Source: Thamnidium elegans (lineage: Eukaryota; Mucoromycota; Mucoromycetes; Mucorales; Mucoraceae). From it: a stretch of DNA of 64,000 nt. Position numbers and translations under genes: made by a program. Position 1 is the first letter of the stretch. The number at the start of each line of letters is the position of its first letter. The notes under the pieces are model-generated. The model saw only the letters and a program-made list of their open reading frames with translations. It was not told where the DNA came from and ran no database searches. Positions 36,366 through 46,743 of this stretch are shown in pieces. The DNA lies in the NCBI GenBank assembly GCA_025201345.1, contig JAIXMG010000020.1:1-64000 (forward strand), written 5' to 3'.

Positions 36366-36850
36366 GTATTCTTTTTTATTCTTGTCCGTATCAAAGTATA
36401 ATAACAAACTGTAATATACACATATACCCTTCCATTTCTTAATATACACATACACGTATAACTAAACAGTAAAAATTCTCGCTTTTTTTCATAACCTTTT
36501 TTTTTATATATGTGTATATAAATATTTGTTACAAAATGTGCTATAATTATTATATTATTGAATAAATATTCTATACCATGACCTATAATATTTTAATTAA
36601 TTCCATACCGTCGTAACTCTTCTTTTTTTAGCGGATATACTGATATTATATCAAATTTGCGCCAGCGCTAAATCTAGCGATAATGATCAGCCAAGCATTA
36701 GTCGTACCTGAAGCGCTAGCGATAAACAAAGCATCAGCCCTACCTGAAGCGTTGGTGATACCTGTTATCACTAGTGCTGTCAATGCTAAATAAAGCATTA
36801 ATGCTTAACACCAGTGATAATCTTAGCGCTGTAAGCGCTCAAACTCGCCT
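35765..36850. repeat. Cluster of AGCGCT palindromic motifs and short tandem/inverted units
   Basis: Palindromic cores recur at 35775-35860, 36055-36115 and most densely at 36660-36850. Two consecutive ~37-base units (AAGCATTAGTCGTACCTG, AAGCATCAGCCCTACCTG, each followed by AAGCG and GAT) sit at about 36697-36770. A perfect hairpin CCGCTTGTGTAAGCGG lies near 36057. The motif GTTAAGCA...ATGCTT appears once on each strand, at 35796 and 36800. A T33-34 run lies at 36329-36362. No reliable ORF. Confidence 0.5.
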
Positions 36851-37528
36851 TGGTGTTTGGTATAATACATCCTTCTTTTCATTTAAAATAAACCCAATCA
36901 CAATTAAGACTTTTATCAATATTTTAAAGGACTTATTTTCTACTATATATTTTATTCTGTATTATTCAATCTGGACTGAAAAAACTTTACTTCTTTTACT
37001 TTTTTTTTCTATTGTTCATTTTCGGTCATTTTTGATAATTTTGGAAGGTCAGCCCTTCTGTTTTTTTGAATTTTTTTTATGGATTATTAGTAATTACTCC
37101 GGGCCTACTTTGTCTTTTTTTATGAAAAAAAACTATGACGATAGAATATTCTTTCGGGCTATTCAAATGCATGGCGTTTTATTCAAAGCGCATTTACTCT
37201 CTGGGTCGGTTTTAGCACTCTCATTTATAAATGAATAAAAGGTGGTACTAAAGATTTTTAATCCTCGATATAATGAATAATAGCCGTAGCAAGGTGAATC
37301 CCATGTAACCACGAAAATAAAAATAAAATTGGTAAGCTCAAGTGATAAAAAAAAGCGGTTTTTTTGTCCAAAAAAAAGTTATTTTAAACAGTGATTACTC
37401 TTTCAATTTTTGCATTAGAATTATTATTTAAAATGGATTAGAAGCTTCTAAACAAGTAAATTATCGTCAACTATTTTCCCAAAGAAAAACAAAGTGGATC
37501 CAGAGTAATCGCCAAACATTCATGACTT

Positions 37529-37714
37529 ATGGATGAGCTTTTTTCTTTAGCAGTAATTAGCACATCACAGTTGCTCTCTTCTTCCGCCATCTGGCGATCT
37601 CATTTCAACTTTATCTTTAATAACCAACCTTTACTTACTTCCACAGTAATCTCAATGGAGAAGTCTCTTTTATTGGCCTCCTCTCGTGGACAACAGGTTG
37701 TAATGGTAAGATAA
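37529..37714 (+). pseudogene. Possible LINE reverse-transcriptase C-terminal relic
   Basis: A 61-codon frame contains AIWRSHFNFIFNNQPLLTST, which resembles the W-x-x-H-W/F-x-F-x-F block downstream of the RT domain in fungal LINE ORF2 proteins. There is no RT core or poly(A) tail here, so it would be a short scrap. Compare the better supported LINE end at 43019-43493. Confidence 0.35.
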
Positions 37715-38209
37715 CAATTTGAATTACAAAAGAAAACGTAAATTGATATTACAAGTATAACAAAGGATGATTGACAGAATTAAGTTTATTAAAAGAAGAT
37801 AATAGAATTATAAAGAATAATAAGGATATTAAACAGATATAAACTCTAAGGTTGTATTTATATCTGTTGTCTAAGTATTTATAATGGTTTGTGAGAATGT
37901 TGTTAATTCGGAACATATATGTTGCTATGTAGTCTTATTAATTTAATTCCCTTAAGTCGTTACACAAGTAAAACTGGATTTCTTCCCTTTTCCTCTTCCG
38001 CACTCCTCAATTTAACAAATACGACCTCAGTCATTTTATCGTAATTGAACTCTAGAAACTGTTTCCCTTCCTCATCATTTTATTTTAGAAAAAAAAAATC
38101 CCAAAACCCTTAAAAACAATTCTTGTGATCTTAATATCATCGCTAATAAATCAGAGCTGCTCATGGTCTCCATATAAAAAAATATCTTCTTCCTATACTG
38201 GATATATAA

Positions 38210-40060
38210 TTATCTCGAAAAAAGACACAACTAATACGCCTGATGCGTGACACATAAAAATACTGAATTAGCTAACCAGAATGGCGCTAAACTCTAAAAA
38301 TAACTACGGAAGCGACATCGATTTTATCCGACGAGAAGGTAAAAGATCAAAGGCAATGCGATATACATCTTACGGTAGACGCTAAAATCCATATTTGCAA
38401 ACTATTACTAGATGAGCTGTATGTATGCGAAGTCGTTTCCGTTATATACGAGCCGATTTTTATATCATACATATAATGTAGAGCAGTTAAGTAATTGTGA
38501 TCATATCTGTATATTTAAACAGAGTGTATTTACTAGAGTGTTCAACATGTGTTACTCTCTTTGTCTATAAGTAATTATACGCTAATTAACCCCTTTTGGA
38601 AGCGCAGGCGAGGGAAGGGTTATAATTTACCCTTGTAGAATACTTTTTTTTAAAGAAAAAACGAAAATACATACCATCTACTTGCTCATATCGAGGTATG
38701 TAAGAGAGTCTAAAATATTGAAAATGGGGCCTTGTAGGACATATATATCAAACATATCATTGTTGTTGATTCCGTAAAAAAATTGTTTAACGCAAAAAAT
38801 ATTTCCTTTTAAGAACACAGCCTTAATTGTAAAAGTACGACTTATGTAATTTATCAATCACTGAAAGCTACTTAACCAAACTATGTTTATAACAGGATGA
38901 GACCGAGAAAGCTTTTCGTTTTCTAAGGAAATATATATCTATAGATAGAAGTTAAAAAGAACTCAGTAACATATATTATGCATTGAAACTCGTTACACTC
39001 GATAGTTAGAAAATACTTTTTTATTTATGATGAATATTAATCTAAACACCGGCCTATTTTATCAGGTTTTTAGTGTATAAATAGTGTTTAAAACTAATTT
39101 TGTATACCTTTTAATTCTTTACTTTTTTTTTCTATTTTATTAAGATGGCTCCTCTTGAAGTTATTGGCGCAGGTTGGGGAAGAACTGGTACAGACAGTCT
39201 TCGTATAGCTTTGAATACCTTAGGGTAAGTTATATATATCGAAACTAAGAATCTTACTGATCTTTATTATTCAGATATAATACCCATCATATGAAATGTT
39301 TCTTTGCTGATCCTAGTATCGATACCGATGATTTCTACAATGCCTATCATCATCGTGATGAAGCTGACTGGGACAAGATCTATGAAAATTATAGTGCTGC
39401 TGTTGACTGGCCAACATGTACTTTTTATAAGGATCTCATGGCCAAATATCCTAACGCTAAAGTTCTCTTAACAACACGTACACCTGAAAGTTGGTATAAA
39501 TCCGTTATCAATACAATTGCTTCCCCTACTTTAGTTGAAAAAACTACCCCAAAATTAAGAAAAATGATTGACACAGTATGTATTGACGGGCTCTTTAATG
39601 ATCCGGTTAGACTTGCTGATGAAGAAAAAGTCAAAGCTCTATTCGTTGATCATATTAATGAAGTAAAGGCATATGTTCCTGCTGATCGTCTTTTGGTTTT
39701 GGAGCTTGGAGAAGGCTGGGAGAGATTATGTAAATTCCTCGGTAAAGAAGTTCCTAATACCCCTTATCCCTCTTCCAACTCGACTGAAGAATTTAACAAG
39801 ATCATACGGGAGGAGAATGGTGTTGCCCTTCTTACCTAAACATATTCTATTAAAATAATAAACAATTTCACTGTGTATATTATGCTCTGTTTTTTCGCTA
39901 AAGTCCAATGATTACGCAATTTATATTAAGCATATTACGACATAGTATTGCGCATACGGGGCAATTAATGCCGATTATTTTGTTGTACAAATACGTTTGA
40001 TGCCAATTAGTGTTTTTTGTCCCACTTGAGACTGATATCATAGACCAATAATAATAAATA
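38210..40060 (+). repeat. Segmental duplication, copy 1
   Basis: Diverged copy of 41050-42900 in the same orientation. Shared 5' landmarks include CCTGATGCGTGACA/CCTGATGCATGACA, TTGATTTTATCCGAC-like DNA and the GATGAGACCGAGA block upstream of the gene; shared 3' landmark TTAAGCATATTACGACATAG. The sulfotransferase-like exons within are far more similar than the flanks. Confidence 0.75.
39145..39839 (+). CDS. Sulfotransferase-like P-loop protein, copy 1
   Basis: Two exons (39145-39224, 39275-39839) give 214 aa. The N-terminus GAGWGRTGTDSLR is the P-loop-like 5'-phosphosulfate-binding motif of the Sulfotransfer_4 family (short fungal sulfotransferase-like proteins), followed by YNTHHMKCFF and later VLLTTRTPESWYKSV, corresponding to the second PAPS-binding region. 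The length is typical. Such proteins are predicted to move sulfate from PAPS to small molecules, but the substrate is unknown. This copy ends EFNKIIREENGVALLT, different from copy 2. A TATA-like TATAAATAG lies near 39075, ~70 bases upstream. Confidence 0.88.
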
Positions 40061-41049
40061 TTTGGAGTAACTTTGAGATAGGGTAAAAAGGTACCTATAA
40101 CTAGCGTAAAAACATGCTAATTTTGTAAAATAAAATAAAGAGCACATGTTAAACGCTCCCTATTCTTTTATAACTTGCAAATCGTATTAGAAGATGCTCT
40201 GAGGATGTTACAGGCCTTTTCCACTTTCGAAGTAAGTATAAAAACTTAGTTATATATTATCAATTTGGACTAAGAACCTTTTTTTTAACATATATTACTT
40301 CATAACAGACAGTGTGAAGTGCTTTCAATCACTAGAAGTAGCATATACTCTACCACACAAAACATTTTCAGCACTGTCACAAACTATTATTTTTCCAGAA
40401 AAGAAAGTATCGTTAAAACTATTGTCGTTTCTCCTTCAAACCGGTAGGGCCAGCGATGAAAAGAAAGAATGGAGCGCCCAATGGATCTATTAAGCTTCTA
40501 AATATAACAGTGTCTTTACAATTAGAACCGAAATCACATAAATCACATAAATCGTATAAAGTTTGCAAGAGTTGTTCAAAAAACATATAACATCTGTAAA
40601 ATGTTTTTACATGACGATCGTTACTATGGCCATTTTCTTTCGTATTATTTGCTATTTTTTTTTTTGAATAAAAAAGTTTTCAAATATCAATGTCCACAAG
40701 CAACAAAGGCTTTCTCATAGTCAAAAAGTGAAGCAGGTAAAATCTCAGTTAAATCCTTGGTAAGGAATTAAGTATTGAAACATATTACTTCTGTCAATGC
40801 TAGACGATTTCAACCAGAAAAATAAGCTACCTCTTTTTTTTGAAGTACTTTAGTGACTCATCAAAAGACCGGATATACCATTTGCAATACTTTTATTAAC
40901 CTCTTTCATGCTAACCTTTTAAGAAAATACCGTTACGCCCAGCTTAATAATAATCTCTAATGTACATAAGCAGTTGCTAGTTTCCTATTCTCTTACTTCA
41001 TATTATACTTAATGTTCACGTCTATTGTGTATTGCTCTAATTATATTAA
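40061..41049. other. Spacer between the two duplicated units
   Basis: About 1 kb of AT-rich DNA. Degenerate coding-like scraps near 40390-40500 do not make a gene. Confidence 0.35.
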
Positions 41050-42900
41050 CCAAAAAGTCATAATAAAGACTGAGAAAAGCACTAATATACCTGATGCATG
41101 ACAGTACTACGCCAGCTAACCTGAATGGTGCTGCTATTAAACTATATATAAAAAAAAAAAACGGCAAGGCAGTTGATTTTATCCGACAAGATGAGAGAAA
41201 ATAGAAGTGCATTTAGAATATATGTCTTATGAGAGTACAAGTGTCCCTGTTTGCAAAGTATTATTAGATGGATCGTATACATATGATGGTGCTTCCGTTA
41301 TGTATAAGCTGGCTTTTAGATCATATAAAATAGAGAAGTAAAGTAATTACGTTTATATATTAAAAAGAATGTTTACTAGAATATTCAGCATATGCCATAC
41401 CCTTCGTTCATTGATGCCTGTGCACCAGTTAATCTTTTTTTGAAGCGCGTACTTGAGTTATGGAGAACCTTTTTTTTTTTTTTTTGTCAATACACATCAT
41501 TTACTTGCTCGTATTGATACATATATAACGGCTCGAAATACCGAAAGTAGGGTCGTATAGGGAACGGAAATCAGGCGTGTAATTTTCGTTGATCCTGTAA
41601 CAAGGTTCTTTGTAGAATTCTAAAACGGCACAACCTTAATTGTCAAGGTAGGACTCATGTAACAATCTGTATTTCAATTTACTGCATTTATTAATCACCG
41701 AAAGTTAACCAATCAAATTATATTAGCGTGATGAGACCGAGAGAGCTTTTCGTTTTCTAAAATAAATATGAATAATGGTTATGCGTTGAAACTTGTTACA
41801 TTTGGTAGTCCTCTTTTATTTTTCATAATTATAGGGGGAGGGGTACGAAATAATAATCTAAACGCCGATCTATTTTATCATCTTAAGTATATAAATAGTA
41901 CTTAAAACAAGTTTCATACCTTTTAATTCTTTACTTTTTTTTTCTATTTTATTAATATGGCTCCTCTTGAAGTTATTGGCGCAGGTTGGGGAAGAACTGG
42001 TACAGACAGTCTTCGCGAAGCTTTGAATATCTTGGGGTAAGTTATATGCAATAACTATTAAAATTGGACAACCTACTGATAACCTTTATTATTTAGGTAT
42101 AATACCCATCATATGAGATGCTTCTTTATGGATCCTAGCCTCGATACCGATGATTTCTACAATGCCTATCATCATCGTGATGAAGCTGACTGGGACAAGA
42201 TCTATGAAAATTATAGTGCTGCTGTTGACTGGCCAACATGTACTTTTTATAAGGATCTCATGGCCAAATATCCTAACGCTAAAGTTCTCTTAACAACACG
42301 TACACCTGAAAGTTGGTATAAATCCGTTATCAATACAATTGCATCTCCCGAAGCAATCGGAGAAGCTTCCCCAAAGTTCAAAAAAATGGTCGATTCTGTA
42401 TGTGCTGGAGGACTCTTGAGTGACCCTGTTAGACTTGCCGACGAAGAAAAAATCAAAGCTGCATTCGTTGATCATATTAATGAAGTAAAAGCATATGTTC
42501 CTGCTGATCGTCTTTTAGTTTTGGAGCTTGGAGAAGGCTGGGAGAGATTATGTAAATTCCTCGGTAAAGAAGTTCCTAATACCCCTTATCCCTCTTCCAA
42601 CTCGACTGAAGCATTTAACAAGGCCAGAAAACACATGAATACATCTTCTATTCAGTAAATGTATTAAGTTAAAAATTAATAAATTGTTGCATTGTATATG
42701 TTGTTTTATGTTTTCCGTTAGTGTTCAATAAATACGTAATTAATATTAAGCATATTACGACATAGAGTTGCGTACACCGAAACTGCGCATACCGGATTAA
42801 TTAATGCCGTTCCCTTTTTCGCACGAATACTTTTTGGTGTTTTTTGTCACACTTGAAATTGAGACCATAGACTTTAACTAAAGATAACTTTGTAAACCAT
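41050..42900 (+). repeat. Segmental duplication, copy 2
   Basis: Direct copy of 38210-40060, offset about 2.8 kb. The upstream half is clearly homologous but diverged with small indels; the gene body is near-identical over long blocks. Confidence 0.75.
41957..42658 (+). CDS. Sulfotransferase-like P-loop protein, copy 2
   Basis: Two exons (41957-42036, 42097-42658) give 213 aa, with the intron in the same place as copy 1. The PAPS-binding motif GAGWGRTGTDSLR is conserved. About 200 bases in the middle (DFYNAYHHRDEADWDK onwards) are identical to copy 1; a stretch of ~130 bases (PEAIGEASPKFKKMV region) is strongly diverged, then identity resumes until the C-terminus, which switches to FNKARKHMNTSSIQ. 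The frame is intact, so both copies probably make protein. A TATA-like TATAAATAG lies near 41890. Confidence 0.88.
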
Positions 42901-43018
42901 AGAGAATAGGCTTATATTTTGAATGACAGTAATTTTTGGGGTTAATAATATATCCGAATACGAAAAGGACGCCGGATTATAAACAATGTTTTAAGCGTTA
43001 ATATGTACTGTTTTATTT

Positions 43019-43493
43019 TTGTCTCCACTTTTTCGTTGTATCAGAAAATCGATAACAAGAGGAAACAAAAAACCACTTCTATTAGTGACCTCTTGTGATC
43101 AAAAATGGAACTACTGGTCTGATATATTCAAGTTGCCAGAGCAGCAGATCTCGTTTCCCAACAAACTCTCTGTCTGGACTGCTTTGACATGCCTATCAAG
43201 TACGACAACTCCATCCCATTCAAACAAGATGAGGTCACTACCTACTGACATATTTGTAATGGTGGGAACTGCTTTCTCTACCCTTTGGAAATACCACTGA
43301 CAGTGCGTTATTCACGAGAAATTCTGGTCTAACATAACCATTTATAAAAACGCTATCAATAATTTTAACCATCATGAAACAGAGCAATGGAGTTCAATTA
43401 TCCAGCTTTTCTTGCCTGAATAGTTTTTTAGTCTTAGTATATCTAAATCTTTTTTTCTCATTTAATTAATTATACAAAAAAAAAAAAAAAAAA
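43019..43493 (+). mobile_element. 5'-truncated LINE retrotransposon end with poly(A)
   Basis: The plus-strand frame encodes SLPTDIFVMVGTAFSTLWKYH, then a TGA where Trp is expected, then QCVIHEKFWSNITIYK and a tail ending at TAG 43421-43423. This fits the region after the reverse-transcriptase domain of fungal LINE ORF2 proteins. Fifty bases further on comes an uninterrupted A18 run (43476-43493), as expected of the 3' end of a retrotransposed LINE. The RT core is absent, so the copy is dead. Confidence 0.5.
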
Positions 43494-44316
43494 CTAATGG
43501 CCTCTATTTAAACTCTATGTTCACAGATTCTAAGAGTTGAGAGCTTCTGGCATTAGTCTTCCTTTTTGAACTCACAAAAATTTAAGCTTTCTACGGGAAC
43601 ATCGTTTTATAAAGGAATTCAAGCCTTTATTATGGCGAAATATTGATACCCTGTAGATTCTTCCTGCACGAGAATCTTTACATACCGGTGGGTAAAGATA
43701 TCACTCTAGTTTTAAGCGAGCTTTATCGGTTCATATCCACGCCACCTTGTAATAATATAATATACTTGCTAAAAGAAAAGGAAGAATGAATATAAAGTGG
43801 AATATCCTTTAAAAAAGAAACATATACAGTAGGCTACGTATGCGCGGAATCATCGTTAAATGGAGGCCAAGGTTTTGTTAAAAAAATTCTTTTTTTCAAC
43901 TCAGTCGATCAGACTTAATCATTATCAGCAAAGAAAAATATTCTTTATTTGACAGTAGTTTTTTATTCTTCCATAATTATATCGTACGTGTTTTAATGTA
44001 TACTTGTAAGAGGTCCTTTTTTTTTTCAGAAGTGAATCATTAGTATTTTATCTCAAAATCCCAATATTTTTAAAACATTTTTTTTAAAAATATTTGTTTT
44101 CGGGTCGTAAACTTCAGTATCCGAGAAGTGAGGGCTCCAAGACTTTTATAAGCGACAAGATGAAAGAAGAAGAAAGCCAAGATTTGACGTGATAGGATAA
44201 AATTGATCTTTGTTTTGTAACACGATAAAAATAAACCATATATAAGTCAACTCTAAGTTCATAGATCAATTAATCAATCAACTCTCTTCCTCTTTTTTCA
44301 ACTATATATACTTACA
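43494..44316. other. Intergenic region upstream of the RTA1-like gene
   Basis: AT-rich. The last ~270 bases contain the segment (CCAAGACTTTTATAAGC, GAAAGCCAAGATT) that is duplicated at 45660-45720, so it is probably the promoter. Confidence 0.4.
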
Positions 44317-45219
44317 ATGGATCCAATTCAAGATTCTGCTAATCAATATTTCCTTTATAATCCAAGTTTGCCTCTTGCGGTTATTGGTTTAATTGTATTT
44401 GCTCTATTTTCCGTCTTCTTGTTTATTCGTATCTACAGATCAAACAGCCGAAAGTTTTTATATATATTACCCATCACTGCCTTAATGGAAGCGATTGGAT
44501 ACTTGATCCGAGCTTTATGTTCTACTGGAGAAACTACCATTGGAAAATATATTGGAATGACCTTTTTCTTACTCTTACCCCCTAACGCACTTGCTCTTGT
44601 TAATTACAAATGCTTGGGTGAAGTCATTCGATTATCCAACGTTCAAAGCAGATTATTTTTCTTACGTCCTAAGTTTGTTACTTGGTTTTTCTTTGCAAGT
44701 GATATATTCGCATTTATGTTGCAAGGATCTGGTGGTGGTTTACAAGTTACAGATAATGCAGCTATGGGTAAAACAATTGCTCTTATCGGCCTTGTGGTTC
44801 AATTGGGTTTTTTTGGTAGTTTTGCGGTTATTACGGTTTATGTTCATCGTAGTCCTAAATATAGTTATACAGTTGAAGGTCAAATCAATGCTAAAAAATG
44901 TATGGTTCGTTCATTGTATATTACGCTTTTTTTCTTGTATATCCGTTCTATCTATCGTGTAGCCGAGTACGCTGGTGGTCGTGATGGTCCTGTTGCTACA
45001 TCTGAATGGGCGTTTTATGTCTTTGATGGTCTTGCCATTGCACTTAGTTTCGTTGGATATTGTGTATACTTTATGGGTAATTATCTTCCCAAGCGTGGCG
45101 AAGAAGATGCAATGGTTTCAACAAATATTAGCTCGATTTCTAGTTCTGATAATTTAACTCGTAACGATATAGAAATGAGTAGAAATAATAATTTAAAGTA
45201 TAATGGAAGCAATGTTTAG
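44317..45219 (+). CDS. RTA1-like seven-span membrane protein
   Basis: Intronless 300-aa frame with seven hydrophobic segments. The block RSIYRVAEYAGG followed by EWAFYVFDGLAI is the signature of the RTA1 family (fungal lipid-translocating exporter-like proteins such as Rta1, Rsb1). YNPSLPLAVIGLIVFALF begins the first span and ALMEAIGYLIRAL the next. The family is linked to resistance to amphipathic drugs and to movement of sphingoid bases; the exact activity here is unknown. The C-terminus is a polar Ser/Asn-rich cytosolic tail. A second, truncated copy lies 0.6 kb downstream. Confidence 0.92.
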   Translation: MDPIQDSANQYFLYNPSLPLAVIGLIVFALFSVFLFIRIYRSNSRKFLYILPITALMEAIGYLIRALCSTGETTIGKYIGMTFFLLLPPNALALVNYKCLGEVIRLSNVQSRLFFLRPKFVTWFFFASDIFAFMLQGSGGGLQVTDNAAMGKTIALIGLVVQLGFFGSFAVITVYVHRSPKYSYTVEGQINAKKCMVRSLYITLFFLYIRSIYRVAEYAGGRDGPVATSEWAFYVFDGLAIALSFVGYCVYFMGNYLPKRGEEDAMVSTNISSISSSDNLTRNDIEMSRNNNLKYNGSNV

Positions 45220-45639
45220 ATTAGTTTCCGTATTTCTTGTTATATAGAGAAACGTTACATTTTTTATATACTACTTGGCTTGTTTTTATTATTTAAAGAT
45301 AAAAAAAAACTCTCTATTCCATTGTATAACTATTTTACTATTTTACTTTTTTCCCTTTATCTCAATTCTTAAATAAAATTTTTGATCTTTCTTTGTAATA
45401 AAATCGTATCCTACAAGAAAGTAAACAAATATTTATTTACATCAAATTGCTCGATATTTTTTATATTCTTTTATTTTTTTTAAAAAAAGCAAAAAAAAAA
45501 AATAACTTTGCGTCTATGCGCGTACTTCGAAGTTTCATTCTACTTTTATAGGTAGTTTCTATCTTTTAAAGACGCACAAATTATCCCCTTTTTTTTAAAA
45601 AAGATAAACCCATATTTACGTTCTAAAACTATAAATTTT

Positions 45640-45982
45640 TCGATACCTGAGATATAAAAATAGAGATCCCAAGACTTTTATAAGCAATATAATAAAAAGG
45701 AGAAGAAAGCCAAGATTATTACATTAAATGTATCCCGATACCACGCAAGCTATATATAAATAGATTATATATACCTATATGTATAACTTGTTTGATGGTC
45801 TTGCTATTACGCTTAATTTTGTCGCGTATTGCGTTTACTTTGTGGGCGATTATATTCCTAAACGTAATGTAGTTCAAGGTGCTGCAAAGTTTAGCTCTAT
45901 CACTCGTTCTGATCCTTTGAATTTTACTAAAAATGATATAAAAGAGATGGGTAGACAGTATGCTCGTGAAAACTTTAAATAA
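45640..45982 (+). pseudogene. Truncated tandem duplicate of the RTA1-like gene
   Basis: Bases 45655-45715 resemble the upstream region of the full gene (CCAAGACTTTTATAAGC then AGAAAGCCAAGATT). They are followed after a short gap by a frame matching only its last ~68 codons: YNLFDGLAITLNFVAYCVYF, GDYIPKR, then a polar tail ending at TAA 45980-45982. The first six spans are missing, so this is an internally deleted copy that keeps promoter and 3' end. Confidence 0.7.
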
Positions 45983-46743
45983 TGTTCTCTCTGGAGGCAT
46001 ATATATATATATATATATCAACAATTTTTTTTGTTTTTGTTTTAATATTTACTTGTTATGTATCTTTACATTGCCCGACATCCTTAATACCCATTTCCGG
46101 GTATATATGCACTGGACAAAAAAAATCATGCAAAACTTTCTTTTTCGTAATATTTTAATCACGAAATAAGATTATCTCACGTTTTAAACATCTATTTACA
46201 CTATTCTAAAATAAACAGCATACTCTTTTTTATTATTATATTCTTTAAGACGTGTCAGTTACCATTATTCGGAACGCGCGTAGGGGGAAGCCATTTATCA
46301 AATTTAACGCGATTTTACGGAACTCTACTTGCGAAAAAAAAAAACTTTGTACGAGGGTGTTTCTTATCTAGTTTTTTTTTTTCTCTTAAATTATTCCCTT
46401 AGTTTATAAAACACGCGAAACTTTTATTAATTGCATATGATAAGTAAATGTAATACAAAAGCGTGCCATATTTTATCCCAAAAAACGATACGGAACGAAA
46501 CTATTAAAAATGAACTAAAATGGCGGAGAGGACTAAATAGTGAAACTCTCAAAAGGGTCGTATTACATCATCGTGAAAAGTTTTATGTTTTTCTATGTAA
46601 AAAAAAAAAGATATATATATATTTTTTTTTGTAGTAGTTTATTAGAGGAGAAGAGGAAAAAATGCGAGAAAAAAAAAATTCAAATGGAGTTTGAGTGTAT
46701 GGAAAAGGTGTGCGAGTTGTATGTATAATTTAGAATTTTTTTT
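45983..46743. other. Intergenic region
   Basis: Contains a (TA)n tract near 46001-46018 and A/T runs. No gene seen; small open frames are not coding-like. Confidence 0.4.

Noticed and set aside
36774..37238. 154-codon plus-strand open frame
   Set aside because: Starts without an ATG at its head, overlaps the palindrome cluster, is dominated by Phe/Leu/Ile from T-rich DNA, and shows no family signature.
38210..42900. Duplicated unit considered as an LTR or transposon pair
   Set aside because: No inverted or TG...CA ends, no polymerase or integrase; it behaves as an ordinary tandem gene duplication.
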